From Glandiceps talaboti (lineage: Eukaryota > Hemichordata > Enteropneusta > Spengelidae): DNA of 32,500 bases. This document shows positions 9,590-20,695 of this stretch, one piece after another. A program made the translations under genes and the position numbers. The notes below the pieces were generated by a model. That model was not told the origin of the DNA. It was given only the letters and a program-made list of their open reading frames with translations, and ran no database searches. Within the stretch, counting starts at the first letter, position 1, and each line of letters opens with the position of its first letter. The stretch covers positions 15,679,721 through 15,712,220 of the forward strand of contig NC_135571.1 in NCBI RefSeq assembly GCF_964340395.1, read 5' to 3'.

Positions 9590-11103
9590 TACCGCCAATG
9601 GTGTTGTAGCACAACTGTACAGTTTTTAAAAATGCTAACATGCTAACAATAAGTGTTCATTGGGTGAATGACTATCCAGTTGCCTATCCAACCATGTTGC
9701 TATATTTACGATATATGCTATCATTTGGCTGTTGCTATGGGCATGGTCATGTTGTTAGATATATTCGCATACATTTTTGTATGTTTTTGTTCACTTGTGG
9801 ATGAATTCCTGATATTATCTTTGCAATATATGTGATCATTTGGCTGTTGCCATGGGCGTGGTCTTGTTGCTAGGCATATTTACATACATTTTTTGAATGT
9901 TTATTCATTTGTCTTTCTATTCCTGTTGCTATCTTTGCAATATATGTGATTATTTGACTGTTGCTATGGGCGTGGTCTTGTTGCTAGGCAAATTTACATA
10001 CATTTTTTGAATTTTTAATCAATTGTCTATTAATCCCTGTTGTTATCTTCGCAATATATGTGATTATTTGGCTGTTGTTATGGGCGTGGTCTTGTTACTA
10101 GGCAGATTTGCATACATTTTTTTGAATGTTTATTCATTTGTCTTTCTATTCCTGTTGTCATCTTTGCAATATGTGTGATTATTTGGCTGTTGCTATGGGC
10201 GTGGTCTTGTTGTTAGGCAAATTTACATACATTTTTTGAATGTTTATTCAATTGTTTATCAATCTTTGTGAAATACATGACCGTTTGGCTGTTGGTATGG
10301 GCGTGGTCATGGTTGCTAGGGTATTTGCATACATTTTTTGAATGTTTACTCATTTGCCTACCAGATGAGGTTGTTATTTGACCAAAATACACTGCCATTT
10401 GGTTGTTGCTAAGGGCGTGGTCATGGTCGCTAGGGCCAATTTTGTCAAAATGTTTTGAAGAAAATGTGCAGAATAACACTTTCTGAAACATCTCACCAAG
10501 TTTCAGACTCAGTGACCAAGTACTTTTTGAGATATAAGTTTTTAACCAAAAATGAACATTTTTACACCTAATTTGCATATCACTCATGGAATCATTGTAT
10601 GCTTAATATTTCTTCATCCATACATCCCTAGATGCATCCCCATTAAATTTCAGCCCAATCTGCTCAGTAGTTTTGGAATTATAGATTTCCAACCAAAAAG
10701 ACACATTTTTAGCCCTAATTTGCATATCACTGATGGAATCATCATGTCATGAACGAATCTTACTTTCTACCCCGTTAAGAATGTTCGCACCAAATTTCAC
10801 ACCAATCTGCCCAGTAGTTTCTGAGTTTAAGTTTTTTGACCAAAAATCACATTTTTTGACCCAAATCACACATCTGTGATGCGATCATTTTGATTTGAAC
10901 AATTTCCCAACTAGACACCCAAGGTAATGGACCCACCAAATATCATGGCGATCGGTTCAGCGGTTTTTGACTTTAAGTTGTTTACACACACACACACATC
11001 CACAAACACACGCACGCACGCACACACACACACACAGATAGACAGACAGACAGACGCCGGGCGATCCCTATAGCACTACTGAACCTCAGTTCAGTTGTGC
11101 TAA
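9590..11103 (+). mobile_element. HINE-like element, family 2, copy 1 (seven modules)
   Basis: It begins TACCGCCAATGG, TTGTAGCACAACTGTACAG and ends CAGTTCAGTTGTGCTAA. The starting TAGCACAACTG is the exact inverse of the final CAGTTGTGCTA. The 3' end also forms a hairpin (CTGAAC with GTTCAG). The interior holds about seven tandem modules of roughly 115 bp (about 9660-10440), each with TTTGGCTGTTGCTATGGGCG and ACATTTTTTGAATGTTTA. Three looser repeats containing CCTAATTTGCATATCACT follow, then a (CA)n/(GACA)n microsatellite (10982-11055). No protein is encoded. End-pairing plus hairpin plus CTAA fits Helentron-associated elements. A second copy is at 29241-30332. Confidence 0.75.
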
Positions 11104-11405
11104 TAATAATAATAATAGAAATTTATATAACAGCTAATATCCACAGAGACAGTGATCAGCACGCCACTTAAAATACAAAACACTCATAAAAAGTACAAAA
11201 TCTAAAACGGTGACATCTAAAAGAAGGCAAGATTAAAAAGATGTGTTTTCAGCATACGTTTAAAAACATTAAAATTATTACAATGACGGATTTGGAGAGG
11301 GACAGCATTCCATAAAACTGGTGAAGCAACACTGAAAGCCCTGTCACCATGTTTTTTTTATCCGGGTTGTAACGGTACTAAGTTTACAAGCGACCTATCG
11401 GTCAG
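11104..11405 (-). pseudogene. L2-group LINE, 3' portion (C-terminal codons, 3' UTR, (ATT)n tail)
   Basis: On the minus strand 11405 to about 11220 reads LTDRSLVNLVPLQPG, then after a shift in an A-run HGDRAFSVASPVLWNAVP and FKRMLKTHLFNLAFF with a stop. This is the typical end of L2/CR1-group ORF2. A roughly 110-bp 3' UTR ends in (ATT)n at 11116-11104. The matching upstream part lies at 13858-14275, where the protein breaks at SLRSAD, exactly the motif expected before this segment. The two pieces are one LINE split by the 11406-13857 insertion. Confidence 0.8.
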
Positions 11406-11885
11406 AATAGCTCCGCTGTTTTTTTTTTACTTTAATTTTTTATTTTGGTGACATGTAGAAGTAGTTCAGGTCTTCAGCTCTTCACTATGCAGTTTTGTTT
11501 TAGCGATGCAATAAAGTGGTTAGTGGTTTCATATGATGTCTCACTATAAAACACATTTTACACAGAAGTTGGTAATGTATTGTACTTTTATACCATAGTC
11601 ACCATTTTATAACAATAATCTACTGTTATGAAAAATTGCACAAAATCTCAGAAAAAAATGACTGGGAAATGCACACAAGAAAAAGAAAAAAAGAGGATTT
11701 TGAGGTTGGCTATAAATAATTCCAGTGTCTTACAGCTGTAACCCTGGAAAATTTTAATGATGAATGAAATAAACTAGGGATCTAAAATAATTTTGAGGCA
11801 ATTTGAATTTGAATTTTCTAACAAATTTACAAAGTCAACAACATTCAACTTGTACTAGTTGTGGTAGATATATATAGGGAAGAAA

Positions 11886-12434
11886 TGTATTAATCGCCAT
11901 CTTAGTTTCCGTACGACGACAATCTCAAGTACCCGGAAGAGAGTCATTCTCAGCCATACGTTACAGTGGTAACACTCGTTCATGTTCGGTTACCTTTCAC
12001 AAAGAAAACACAACGAAATGGTTGAAATGATCTTTTTTTAATTTCTTTTCATCACAACAACAAAATCTGTGTGATCAAAAGTGTTGTAAACTAAACCAGA
12101 AAGAATTATCGGACTGGCTAAACTTCCCGATGAACTGGAAGGTCCTACTACCTTCCAAGTAAGCCTCGATAGTACTATAGTACGTGAGAAAATCGTCTCA
12201 AACTAGCGATACAACTTTCAAAATATAACTTGACATGTCTTCATTTGTTAGAGTTATACAATTCATCAAGACGGGTTTTCACTCGAAAACAACAATTCTG
12301 TGAATAATGACACTCTGAACGCAGCGATTTCTCGGACGATGTTACCACTGTAACGTATGGCTGACAACGACTTGCTTCCGGGTTAGTCCCTCGTGCATAC
12401 GGGTGGATTGTCGGCGATTAATACATACATGTAC
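11886..12434. mobile_element. TIR element (~550 bp) with ~95-bp imperfect inverted repeats
   Basis: The outermost ATGTATTAATCGCC (11885-11898) is the exact inverse of GGCGATTAATACAT. The inverse match runs inward through ACCCGGAAG, CAGCCATACGTTACAGTGGT and AACA, to about 11980 on the left and 12340 on the right. There is no coding capacity. The target-site duplication is unresolved; TTAA lies near both ends. Confidence 0.75.
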
Positions 12435-12999
12435 ATCGTCTGATATTTTAATTCACAGTGTTTCTTGTGACCGGCGCCTGTCAGCAGACTCTGCCATTTT
12501 TTTCATCATTCCATTGTATTTAAACCTTGTACTTGACATTTCGCAATATTTATAATTCTCAACAAAATACCTCAACATGCCTCACTTCGCTCGTACTCAA
12601 AGCAGCCCCGCGCGTAGTCCTGCTTGCATACGGAGGAATTCGGGACTCGATTCTGACAATTGTCCCTCCCCTCCGGTGTTTAGAGTCAAGTCAGTAATAT
12701 AGACTCGTGCACCCGAGGACTACCCCGCGCGGTATGATCACTGACACTGATGACATGATGAGAGAGAACCTTTACATGGATTTACATGTAAAACGGGGAA
12801 AGATACGCAAAACATAATGCAAAGTCTGAAGCCAAATTAAAGTTGTAATTATTTTAATTATTTTTACTTGCCAAATATTTGCATTTTGGAAAGGCAAGAC
12901 ACGTTCATGTCGTTTAACTTTACATGTGAACTGTCGGCCATATTTAAACTTCAACCGCATGCCTGGCATGCCCTTCCTTACGCAAGTTGTCTGAATTCT
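12435..12999. other. Interior of family-3 HINE: GC-richer patch, no gene
   Basis: About 12595-12745 is GC-richer than its surroundings and contains CCCCGCGCGTAGTCCT, followed ~110 bp later by the near-inverse AGGACTACCCCGCGCGG. The rest is AT-rich without a coding signal. Confidence 0.45.
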
Positions 13000-13195
13000 G
13001 GTTCACTGTCATTCCAAATTGCACGAAGATATAGAATTAACCACAAGTTACATGTTATCTGAAAACATCACACTTTTATAGTGGGTCTGAAGTGTGATTT
13101 TAGTGAGTACCAAGAACGTCCTGTGTTGATACTCAAGATACTTGCTGTGGAAAATCGCTCGGTCGAATGAGGTCACCTTCAGCTTCTGGTCGAAT
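13000..13195 (+). repeat. Dispersed repeat R1, copy 1
   Basis: It contains ACAAGTTACATGTTATCTGA, GGGTCTGAAGTGTGATTTTA, GTGAGTACCAAGAAC and GCTGTGGAAAATCGC. It aligns in the same order with 19125-19310. Its function is unknown. Confidence 0.8.
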
Positions 13196-13857
13196 CAGGA
13201 TAGAGTATGCAAATGAGGATGTTGCGGACTGGCTGATTATGTAGAAGGGTGCAGAATTGGATTTGAAGTTTACAACCCTGTTTCGAACAAACGCTTGTCA
13301 TTTGGGCGCCCAATGCGTAGAATTATGACTATAGCACATATTACATTGCTTGTTTGACGTCAATAGTGTCTTTTGAAAAGTGGCAGTTTACTTAAAGTCT
13401 CGTCGACTGATTTCCAATATGGCGTCGGTCATTATGCTCATTAACATATTCATTTTTTTTTCAAATTACAAAAAAAAATCATAAAAAATAAAAATGAGGA
13501 TGTGCTGACTTGAAATTAACAAATCTGAGTAAGCTACCCCCTGCGCATCAACACGCCAGATATCAAAGCAATCTAATAAAAGGTTTTCAAGGAGTTGATG
13601 AAAATGACATTTTATGAAAAAAAATCATAAAAAATTGAAAATGGCACAGATCAACTTGGCATGAACAAATCTGAATAGCCTCCCCCCAGGGAACATGCAC
13701 ACCAAATATCGAAGAATTCCGACTGTCACTTTCGGAATAGATAGTAAAAATATAAAAGTTTGACGGACACCTATGATTCACTCTACTCTCTATACCTCAA
13801 TACCCACCTATACCTAAAGCTACGCTTTCAGCTTTCGCTGACAGCGGAGCTAAAAAT

Positions 13858-14275
13858 GGTCAGCAGAACGTAGACTCTGCCCCGGGACATAGAGACTGAC
13901 TAACTCACTAAGATATGGAGGACCTGAACCATGAAGACATTTAAAAGTGATGACTAAGATTTTATAAATAATGCGTTGACGTACTGGCAACCAATGTAAT
14001 TCACAAGAGCAATACAGCGAATATGAAACAAGGAAGAATGACAAATCTGACTAACATCAGGCTTCATTGTGAGATAAGAGTCAAGGATAGCTCCAAGGCT
14101 CTTTGCCTGACACTTGGCAGAAATCAATACGTCACTAATATGAATATTTTGTGTGCCATTGTAAGCAGGGTCATAATTTCCAGAAAAAATAACACATTCT
14201 GTTTTATTATCATTAAGGCAAAGGAAATTTTAAGACATTCAAGCTCTTTGTTCATACAGGAAACCCAGACATGAA
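13858..14275 (-). pseudogene. L2-group LINE, upstream portion of the split copy
   Basis: The minus strand from about 14275 gives LNDNKTECVIFSG, SLGAILDSYLTM and HIRCIALVN. An internal deletion then leads to LHWLPVRQRIIYKILVITFK, CLHGSGPPYLSELV and SLRSAD. These are ordered motifs of the L2/CR1 reverse transcriptase C-terminal half. The catalytic core upstream is absent (5' truncation near 14275), and several frameshifts occur. It continues at 11405 after the HINE insertion. Confidence 0.8.
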
Positions 14276-15229
14276 ATTCCCTCTGTCGGACCTCAGACCA
14301 CTAAAAAGACATTTTGAGGCCGCACACACTACTTGAAATGCGTCAAATTTTTCCAAATTTTCTGACGTTGATTGACGTTCTAGGCGGTTCAGGGTCACCT
14401 GTTTGCTTGTACTAAAAGGTACGTATATTGAACTATATATTTATGAATTTTTGTCTAGTTTTGATTTAAATAATTTGAGAAAGCAAATGAATTTGAGAGC
14501 CATGAAAATTCACTTCAGGGTGACATGCCTCGTGAAATTCTTGAACTGACTGTTAACAAGGATTTCACCATAAACGAGTTGGATAGAATCAAAATATTGA
14601 CCTGTATCATGCTTACTATGAAGTATGTAAACTTTCCTGTGCATACTAGCAATGTTACGAAGGTTTGAATTTTGTTTATTTTTTGCATCGGAGATGCCAT
14701 TTTCAATTGAAAATATGGCGGGAACATCCAGTGTGTACTATATACTGTGAAATAATAACGAACGCCAACCAGCTTTTCCATATTCAGCATAGTCAACAAC
14801 TGACCTTAAACAAACTTTTCGTCAACTAATCTTTACCTAGTGCTTCAAAAATCATAAATGTAAGGCCAAAATATTTGCATAACTCATAAATTGTTCAGTT
14901 GTGTTTAATAATTTGACCTGATCCCATCGTGTCACCTCACATGCTATATTATTTTTTGATTTGTCGCAAGACTACAATGCACTATAATCAACTGTGATGT
15001 ATACAGCTTCCTTATACATGTAATAATAGGCTTTCACTTCCAACTGGAAATTGTGGAATTTGAAGTTAGGAATTCTACAAGATGAATAAAATCTGTTCTG
15101 TGTGGACTTCTATTTGTCATTTGAGACATAGCGGTGTGGGTGTCAACTTAGTTTTATTTTCCTGTCTTCATAAGTTAATCTTTCGCACTTACATTGGTCT
15201 GAAATTACACAGTTACATCTCTTATATGA
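14276..15229. other. Spacer without recognisable feature
   Basis: AT-rich unique-looking sequence. Short open frames, such as 94 codons on the minus strand at 14515-14799, lack recognisable motifs. No terminal repeats were spotted. Confidence 0.4.
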
Positions 15230-17186
15230 CGGTACATTGACTTAGTAGGTTTATTGGCTTAGTAGGTTTATTGGCTTACACGGTACATTGACTTAGTAGG
15301 TTTATTGACTTAGTAGGTTTATTGGCTTAGTAGGTTTATTGGCTTACTAGGTACATTGGCTTAGTAGGTTTATTGACTTAGTAGGTTTATTGGCTTAGTA
15401 GGTTTATTGGCTTACTAGGTACATTGACTTAGTAGGTTTATTGACTTAGTAGGTTTATTGGCTTAGTAGGTTTATTGGCTTAGTAGGTTTATTGGCTTAC
15501 TAGGTATATTAGCTTAGTAGGTTTATTGGCTTAGTAGGTTTATTGGCTTAGTAGGTACATTGACTTAGTAGGTTTATTGGCTTAGTAGGTTTATTGGCTT
15601 AGTAGGTTTATTGGCTTACTAGGTATATTAGCTTAGTAGGTTTATTGGCTTAGTAGGTTTATTGGCTTAGGTTTATTGGCTTACTAGGTACATTGGCTTA
15701 GTAGGTTTATTGGCTTAGTAGGTTTATTGGCTTAGTAGGTTTATTGACTTAGTAGGTTTATTGGCTTACTAGGTACATTGACTTAGTAGGTTTATTGGCT
15801 TAGTAGGTTTATTGGCTTAGTAGGTTTATTGGCTTAGTAGGTTTATTGGCTTAGTAGGTTTATTGGCTTACTAGGTACATTGGCTTAGTAGGTTTATTGG
15901 CTTAGTAGGTTTATTGACTTAGTAGGTTTATTGGCTTAGTAGGTTTATTGACTTAGTAGGTTTATTGGCTTAGTAGGTATATTGGCTTAGTAGGTTTATT
16001 GACTTAGTAGGTTTATTGACTTAGTAGGTTTATTGGCTTAGTAGGTTTATTGACTTACTAGGTATATTGGCTTAGTAGGTTTATTGACTTACTAGGTATA
16101 TTGGCTTAGTAGGTTTATTGACTTAGTAGGTATATTGACTTACTAGGTTTATTGGCTTAGTAGGTTTATTGACTTACGAGGTACATTGGCTTAGTAGGTT
16201 TATTGGCTTACTAGGTTTATTGGCTTAGTAGGTTTATTGACTTACTAGGTTTATTGGCTTAGTAGGTTTATTGGCTTAGTAGGTTTATTGACTTAGTAGG
16301 TTTATTGGCTTAGTAGGTTTATTGTCTTACTAGGTATATTGGCTTAGTAGGTTTATTGACTTAGTAGGTTTATTGACTTAGTAGGTTTATTGGCTTAGTA
16401 GGTTTATTGGCTTAGTAGGTTTATTGTCTTACTAGGTATATTGGCTTAGTAGGTTTATTGACTTAGTAGGTATATTGGCTTAGTAGGTTTATTGACTTAG
16501 TAGGTTTATTGGCTTAGTAGGTTTATTGACTTAGTAGGTTTATTGGCTTAGTAGGTTTATTGGCTTAGTAGGTTTATTGGCTTACTATTGGCTTACACGG
16601 TATATTGGCTTACACGGTATATTAGCTTACTAGGCATATTAGCTTACTTGGAATATTAGCTTACTTGGTATATTAGCTTACATGGTATATTAGCTTACTA
16701 GGTATATTAGCTTACACGGTATAATATTAGCTTACTTGGTATATTAGCTTACACGGTATATTGGCTTACTTGGTATATTGGCTTACACGGTATATTAGCT
16801 TACACGGTATATTGGCTTACTTGGTATATTGGCTTACTTGGTATATTGGCTTACACGGTATATTGGCTTACTTGGTATATTGGCTTACTAGGTATATTAG
16901 CTTACACGGTATATTGGCTTACACGGTATATTGGCTTACTTGGTATATTGGCTTACTTGGTATATTGGCTTACACGGTATATTGGCTTACACGGTATATT
17001 GGCTTACTTGGTATATTAGCTTACTTGGTATATTGGCTTACACGGTATATTGGCTTACTTGGTATATTGGCTTACACGGTATATTGGCTTACTTGGTATA
17101 TTGGCTTACTTGGTATATTGGCTTACTTGGTATATTGGCTTACTTGGTATATTGGCTTACTAGGTATATTAGCTTACTAGGTATAC
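15230..17186 (+). repeat. 17-bp minisatellite array, roughly 115 copies
   Basis: The unit is TTAGTAGGTTTATTGGC with variants. From 15230 to about 16580 the AGTAGGTTTATTG form dominates, with interspersed ACTAGGTACATTG. From about 16585 to 17186 the units change to ACTTGGTATATT and ACACGGTATATT forms. The open frame in this array reads in a 17-residue cycle and is an artefact. Flanks at 15185-15229 and 17187 onward show no inverted repeat that I can see. Confidence 0.97.
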
Positions 17187-17499
17187 CAGTATAGTAAAAG
17201 TATATGCTGGTTAGACAGATTATCATTTCACCTTAGCTTGTTTACTTTGCAGTAATATCTGAAAGAATTATCAATGAATTTACATGAAACTTAGTAGAAA
17301 GATTACTAATGTTACAAGGACCAAAGTAAATGTTTATGTGTCTGATGGGATTTTGGTTACATTGTATGGTATGGTGCCAACAAGTCTTGAAGACTATAAA
17401 CAATGTAGCAGTAATAGAGAGACCTCTTTCTAGAAACAATTTGGACCAGCTGTCCATGATACATCTTGCTTTAGTCTATCAAGAAAACATACATCCATG
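17187..17499. other. Spacer without recognisable feature
   Basis: Overlapping short frames on both strands, none with recognisable motifs. Confidence 0.4.
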
Positions 17500-17675
17500 C
17501 ATCATGTTGTTGTTTTTTTGGAATCTGATTTTTGGCATTTGTAAACTGTACTCATTTGTTTTTTCCTTCTCATGTTTTATGTACAATTTATGATAGTGTA
17601 GTGTATAGTGCCTTGAGATGGATTTTTACATGGAAGGCGTTTTTAAAGAAAGAAATATCATTATTATTATTATCA
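17500..17675 (+). mobile_element. LINE/SINE 3'-tail remnant ending in (ATT)n
   Basis: The pattern AGTGCCTTGAGATGG, AAGGCGTTTTTAAAG, AAAGAAATATC followed by ATTATTATTATTAT resembles the tail of the LINE at 22830-22904 (GCGCATTGAGA, GCGCTATAAAAG, AATAAAT, ATT repeats). The 5' limit is arbitrary. Confidence 0.5.
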
Positions 17676-17886
17676 CTTGTCAATAATAAATTGCATGATT
17701 TTTAGGTTAGGTAATCGAATCAACTGCAAACTTTTCCATGATTTTATTTGAAAATAGTTCTATGACAAAAATAAACAAATACTAGTGCTACTGGAGGAAA
17801 TATAGTAGATGTAAAAGTGGAAGTAAAAGAAAAATATTGACATGCACAAGAGTACGGAGGATTATAGTGACACTTGGGATTTTTTT

Positions 17887-18543
17887 TATTTTATCCAACA
17901 AAATTTGTATTTTTATCAAAATTTGTATTTTTTATCCAACAAAATTTGTATTTTTTATCAAAATTTGTATTTTTTATCCAACAAAATTTGTATTTTTTAT
18001 CCAACAAAATTTGTATTTTTTTATCCAACAAAATTTGTATTTTTTTATCCAACAAAATTTTTATTTTTTATCCAACAAAATTTGTATTTTTTATCCAACA
18101 AAATTTGTATTTTTTTATCCAACAAAATTTGTATTTTTTATCCAACAAAATTTGTATTTTTTTATCCAACAAAATTTGTATTTTTTTATCCAACAAAATT
18201 TGTATTTTTTTATCCAACAAAATTTGTATTTTTTTATCCAACAAAATTTGTATTTTTTTATCCAACAAAATTTGTATTTTTTATCCAACAAAATTTGTAT
18301 TTTTTTATCCAACAAAATTTGTATTTTTTATCCAACAAAATTTGTATTTTTTATCAAAATTTGTATTTTTTATCCAACAAAATTTGTATTTTTTTATCCA
18401 ACAAAATTTGTATTTTTTATCAAAATTTGTATTTTTTATCAAAATTTGTATTTTTTATCCAACAAAATTTGTATTTTTTATCAAAATTTGTATTTTTTAA
18501 CCAACAAAATTTGTATTTTTTTATCCAACAAAATTTGTATTTA
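17887..18543 (+). repeat. 22-24-bp minisatellite array, about 30 copies
   Basis: The unit is a run of 5-7 T followed by ATCCAACAAAATTTGTA. Unit length varies with the T-run. A shorter unit with ATCAAAATTTGTA (4 bp lost) occurs near both ends (17913-17960 and 18350-18490) but not in the middle. Open frames on both strands are artefacts. Confidence 0.97.
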
Positions 18544-18726
18544 GCAACCAATTGCAACAATGTATCATCCGACACTCGAGCTACAAAAGTGAGCCACCAA
18601 CGTTCATGTTGGCACATTACATATATATATAAAAGACTGTGTTTTTTAGTTTTGTTTTTAAATTCTATTTTCATTTTGTTATTTTCTATTATCCACAATC
18701 TTAGTTTTATTGTGCCATGATGCCCA
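18544..18726. other. Spacer without recognisable feature
   Basis: AT-rich, no coding or repeat signal identified. Confidence 0.35.
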
Positions 18727-18744
18727 TGGTTCACTAGTACTCCA

Positions 18745-19175
18745 AATTGCAGAACAATATCGAATTCTCGCTACCTGCAATACAATTCTACACATCACTG
18801 TGGAGTCGAATGGAACGAAGTCACGCGACAACACGTTCTAATGTCGACAACTACACTTCCGGTCGGCTATGCTAATACACAGGAACGTTTCTTTCCCATT
18901 TTCACTTGTAGACATCTCTTGCAATTTTGCTCTGGAAAGATACTGTACATATTTAAATTTCCCACCTCCATAATTATATGAGCTTAAAACTTGCGTTTAT
19001 CTTATTTGTTACAAATTAAACTGTTTGGATGAAACATTAACGTGTATTGACATTGGCAACCAGAAGTGTAGGTGTCGACAAATGCAAGGGCGGTCGCGAG
19101 ACTGCGTTCCATTTGACTCCTTAGCGATGCATAGAATTGTATTGCAGATAGCGAGAATTAAACACAAGTTACATG
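18745..19175. repeat. Long imperfect foldback (arms ~130-150 bp)
   Basis: The left arm (about 18760-18890) contains GAATTCTCGCTACCTGCAAT, ACAATTCTACACATC, GAATGGAACGAAGTC and ACTACACTTCCGGTCGGC. The right arm (about 19030-19165) is its imperfect inverse. The roughly 140-bp spacer has no coding signal. The right arm runs directly into dispersed repeat R1, so this may be one end-structure of the same family. Confidence 0.75.
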
Positions 19176-19310
19176 TTATCTGAAAACATTGAACCTTTAT
19201 ATTGGGTCTGAAGTGTGATTTTAGTGAGAACCAAGAACTCTCGCATTCTTGATTGCTGTGGAAAATCACCTGGTCAAACGAGGCCAACTTCAACTTCAAC
19301 CAACTGGGTA
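19125..19310 (+). repeat. Dispersed repeat R1, copy 2
   Basis: It aligns with 13000-13195 through ACAAGTTACATGTTATCTGA, GGGTCTGAAGTGTGATTTTA, ACCAAGAAC and GCTGTGGAAAATCACC. It ends where the 26-bp array starts. Confidence 0.8.
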
Positions 19311-19311
19311 C

Positions 19312-19603
19312 CAGACATACACTGGGTATATATGTACCAGACATACACTGGGTATATATGTACCACTACCACACATACACTGGGTATATATGTACCAGAT
19401 ATACACTGGGTATATATGTACATGTACCACACATACACTGGGTATATGTGTACAGTACATACACTGGGTACATGTATATAAAATTATGTACTGTACATAC
19501 GTACACTGGGTATATATATGTACCACACATACACTAGGTATATATGTACTCTACATACACTGGGTATATAAATATTATGTACTCTACGTACAATAGGTAT
19601 ATA
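19312..19603 (+). repeat. 26-bp minisatellite A, left part of a split array
   Basis: Roughly ten degenerate units of ACACTGGGTATATATGTACC plus ACACAT. Units toward the right are more diverged. The array stops at GGTATATA (19596-19603) and the same array, in the same orientation, resumes at 22966. Confidence 0.9.
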
Positions 19604-19687
19604 CACTACCGACAGAAAGTATTGTCGAACTGTGTCGACATCATAATATACATGGGTAAACATATGGAAAGCCACAACTGACTTAAG

Positions 19688-19975
19688 TGTGCAATTACTA
19701 TTATTGTATGTGCAAACACTGTGTTATCATGTGCATTCAATAGTTTATTATGTACTTACCTTAAGTTATTATGTGCATACTGTATTATTCAATGTACTGT
19801 TACTATTATTGTATGTGCAAACACTATGTTATTATGTGCATTTGATAGTTTATTATGTACAGTTACTATTATTGTATGTGCAAACACTATGTCATTATGT
19901 GCATTAAATAGTTTATTATGTACAGTTATTATTATTTTATTGGCTAACGCTATGTTATTAGTAGAAGAATTAGCA
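19688..19975 (+). repeat. 63-bp minisatellite B, left arm (about 4-5 units)
   Basis: The unit contains ACTATTATTGTATGTGCAAA, CACTATGTTATTATGTGCAT and AGTTTATTATGTACAGTT. One unit in position two is variant (CTTACCTTAAGTTATTATG). Confidence 0.92.
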
Positions 19976-20695
19976 GTTAGTATGAAAGACGTCTGTCTAC
20001 GTTAAATTACAACTTTAAATTATAGAACAGTTCCAAAATCAACTCTGATCAGTACTAACCCTGCTTTTCTTTGAATCAGTCAATTCCTCTAAGTTCTCAG
20101 GGAAGATATTATTTTTTATATTTCGTTATATTTGTTGTTCCTCAATTTTCAATGTCAACTTGAGAAAGATTTATTTGTACATCTTTATAAGAGATTTATA
20201 TTGAATGAAAAATATATTGATTTTAACACTAGTTTATTGACTCCTGTCTTCTTTTTTAAATTGTCTTAATTTACAGAAGCCAAATAGTCCCCTTCAGATA
20301 TTGACTGTGTCATTGAGATATTGCAACAAAAATCCTGAAATATGTTTTCTTGGGTCAGAAAAGGAAATGAAAACTTTGTGTGCACTTGAATGGGTATAAA
20401 GCAGAGCTACATGTATATAGTGCATGTTATAATGATAAGTGCTGGAAAAAAACAGGAATTTATACTTGTATTAAAAACATTTGCGGCGCCTATGGCGGCG
20501 CCCCGCCAAAGAATACATGAGAATATAAGGTTTCCAAATTTGCTTATTTCTGGTGCATTGACAATTTTTTTTTCACTTCTGTCTGTTATGACAATTTTTT
20601 TTTCAAGCCATTACAGGATCAAATTTTTTTTTCTGGTTCACCTGGAAACAAATTTTTTTTCTTCTCAAAATCCTCCATACAGACATCCTCCATAT
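19976..20695. other. Central region of the foldback element, no gene recognised
   Basis: AT-rich unique sequence. A GC-rich patch GGCGCCTATGGCGGCGCC lies near 20485-20502. Near 20560-20670 there are four T-runs in a repeated ACAATTTTTTTTTC-like context, ending AAAATCCTCCATAC. The 106-codon frame at 20390 has no family motifs and runs into the array, so I do not call it a gene. Confidence 0.5.

Larger units (their letters stand above)
11406..13857 (+). mobile_element. HINE-like element, family 3, inserted in an L2-group LINE
   Basis: It starts AATAGCTCCGCTGT and ends ACAGCGGAGCTAAAAAT, so TAGCTCCGCTGT is the inverse of ACAGCGGAGCTA. The 3' end has a hairpin around CTTTCAGC-TTTC-GCTGACAG. The 3' part has two degenerate ~135-bp modules (about 13470-13750) with AAAAAAATCATAAAAAAT, ACAAATCTGA and CACACCAAATATC. 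GGTCAG occurs on both outer sides (11400-11405 and 13858-13863). Removing the segment rejoins the LINE reading frame SLRSAD/LTDRSL. The interior also contains a separate TIR element (11886-12434) and a dispersed repeat (13000-13195), which makes it unusually long for this class. Confidence 0.65.

Noticed and set aside
14515-14799. 94-codon minus-strand frame
   Set aside because: No recognisable motif, no splice context, length within chance expectation for this window.
16761-17194. Hydrophobic open frames (139 and 87 codons) resembling membrane segments
   Set aside because: Translation of the 17-bp minisatellite; the hydrophobic look comes from T-rich units.
17837-18720. Three overlapping long frames rich in Phe/Tyr/Ile
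   Set aside because: Translation of the T-rich 22-24-bp array in three phases.
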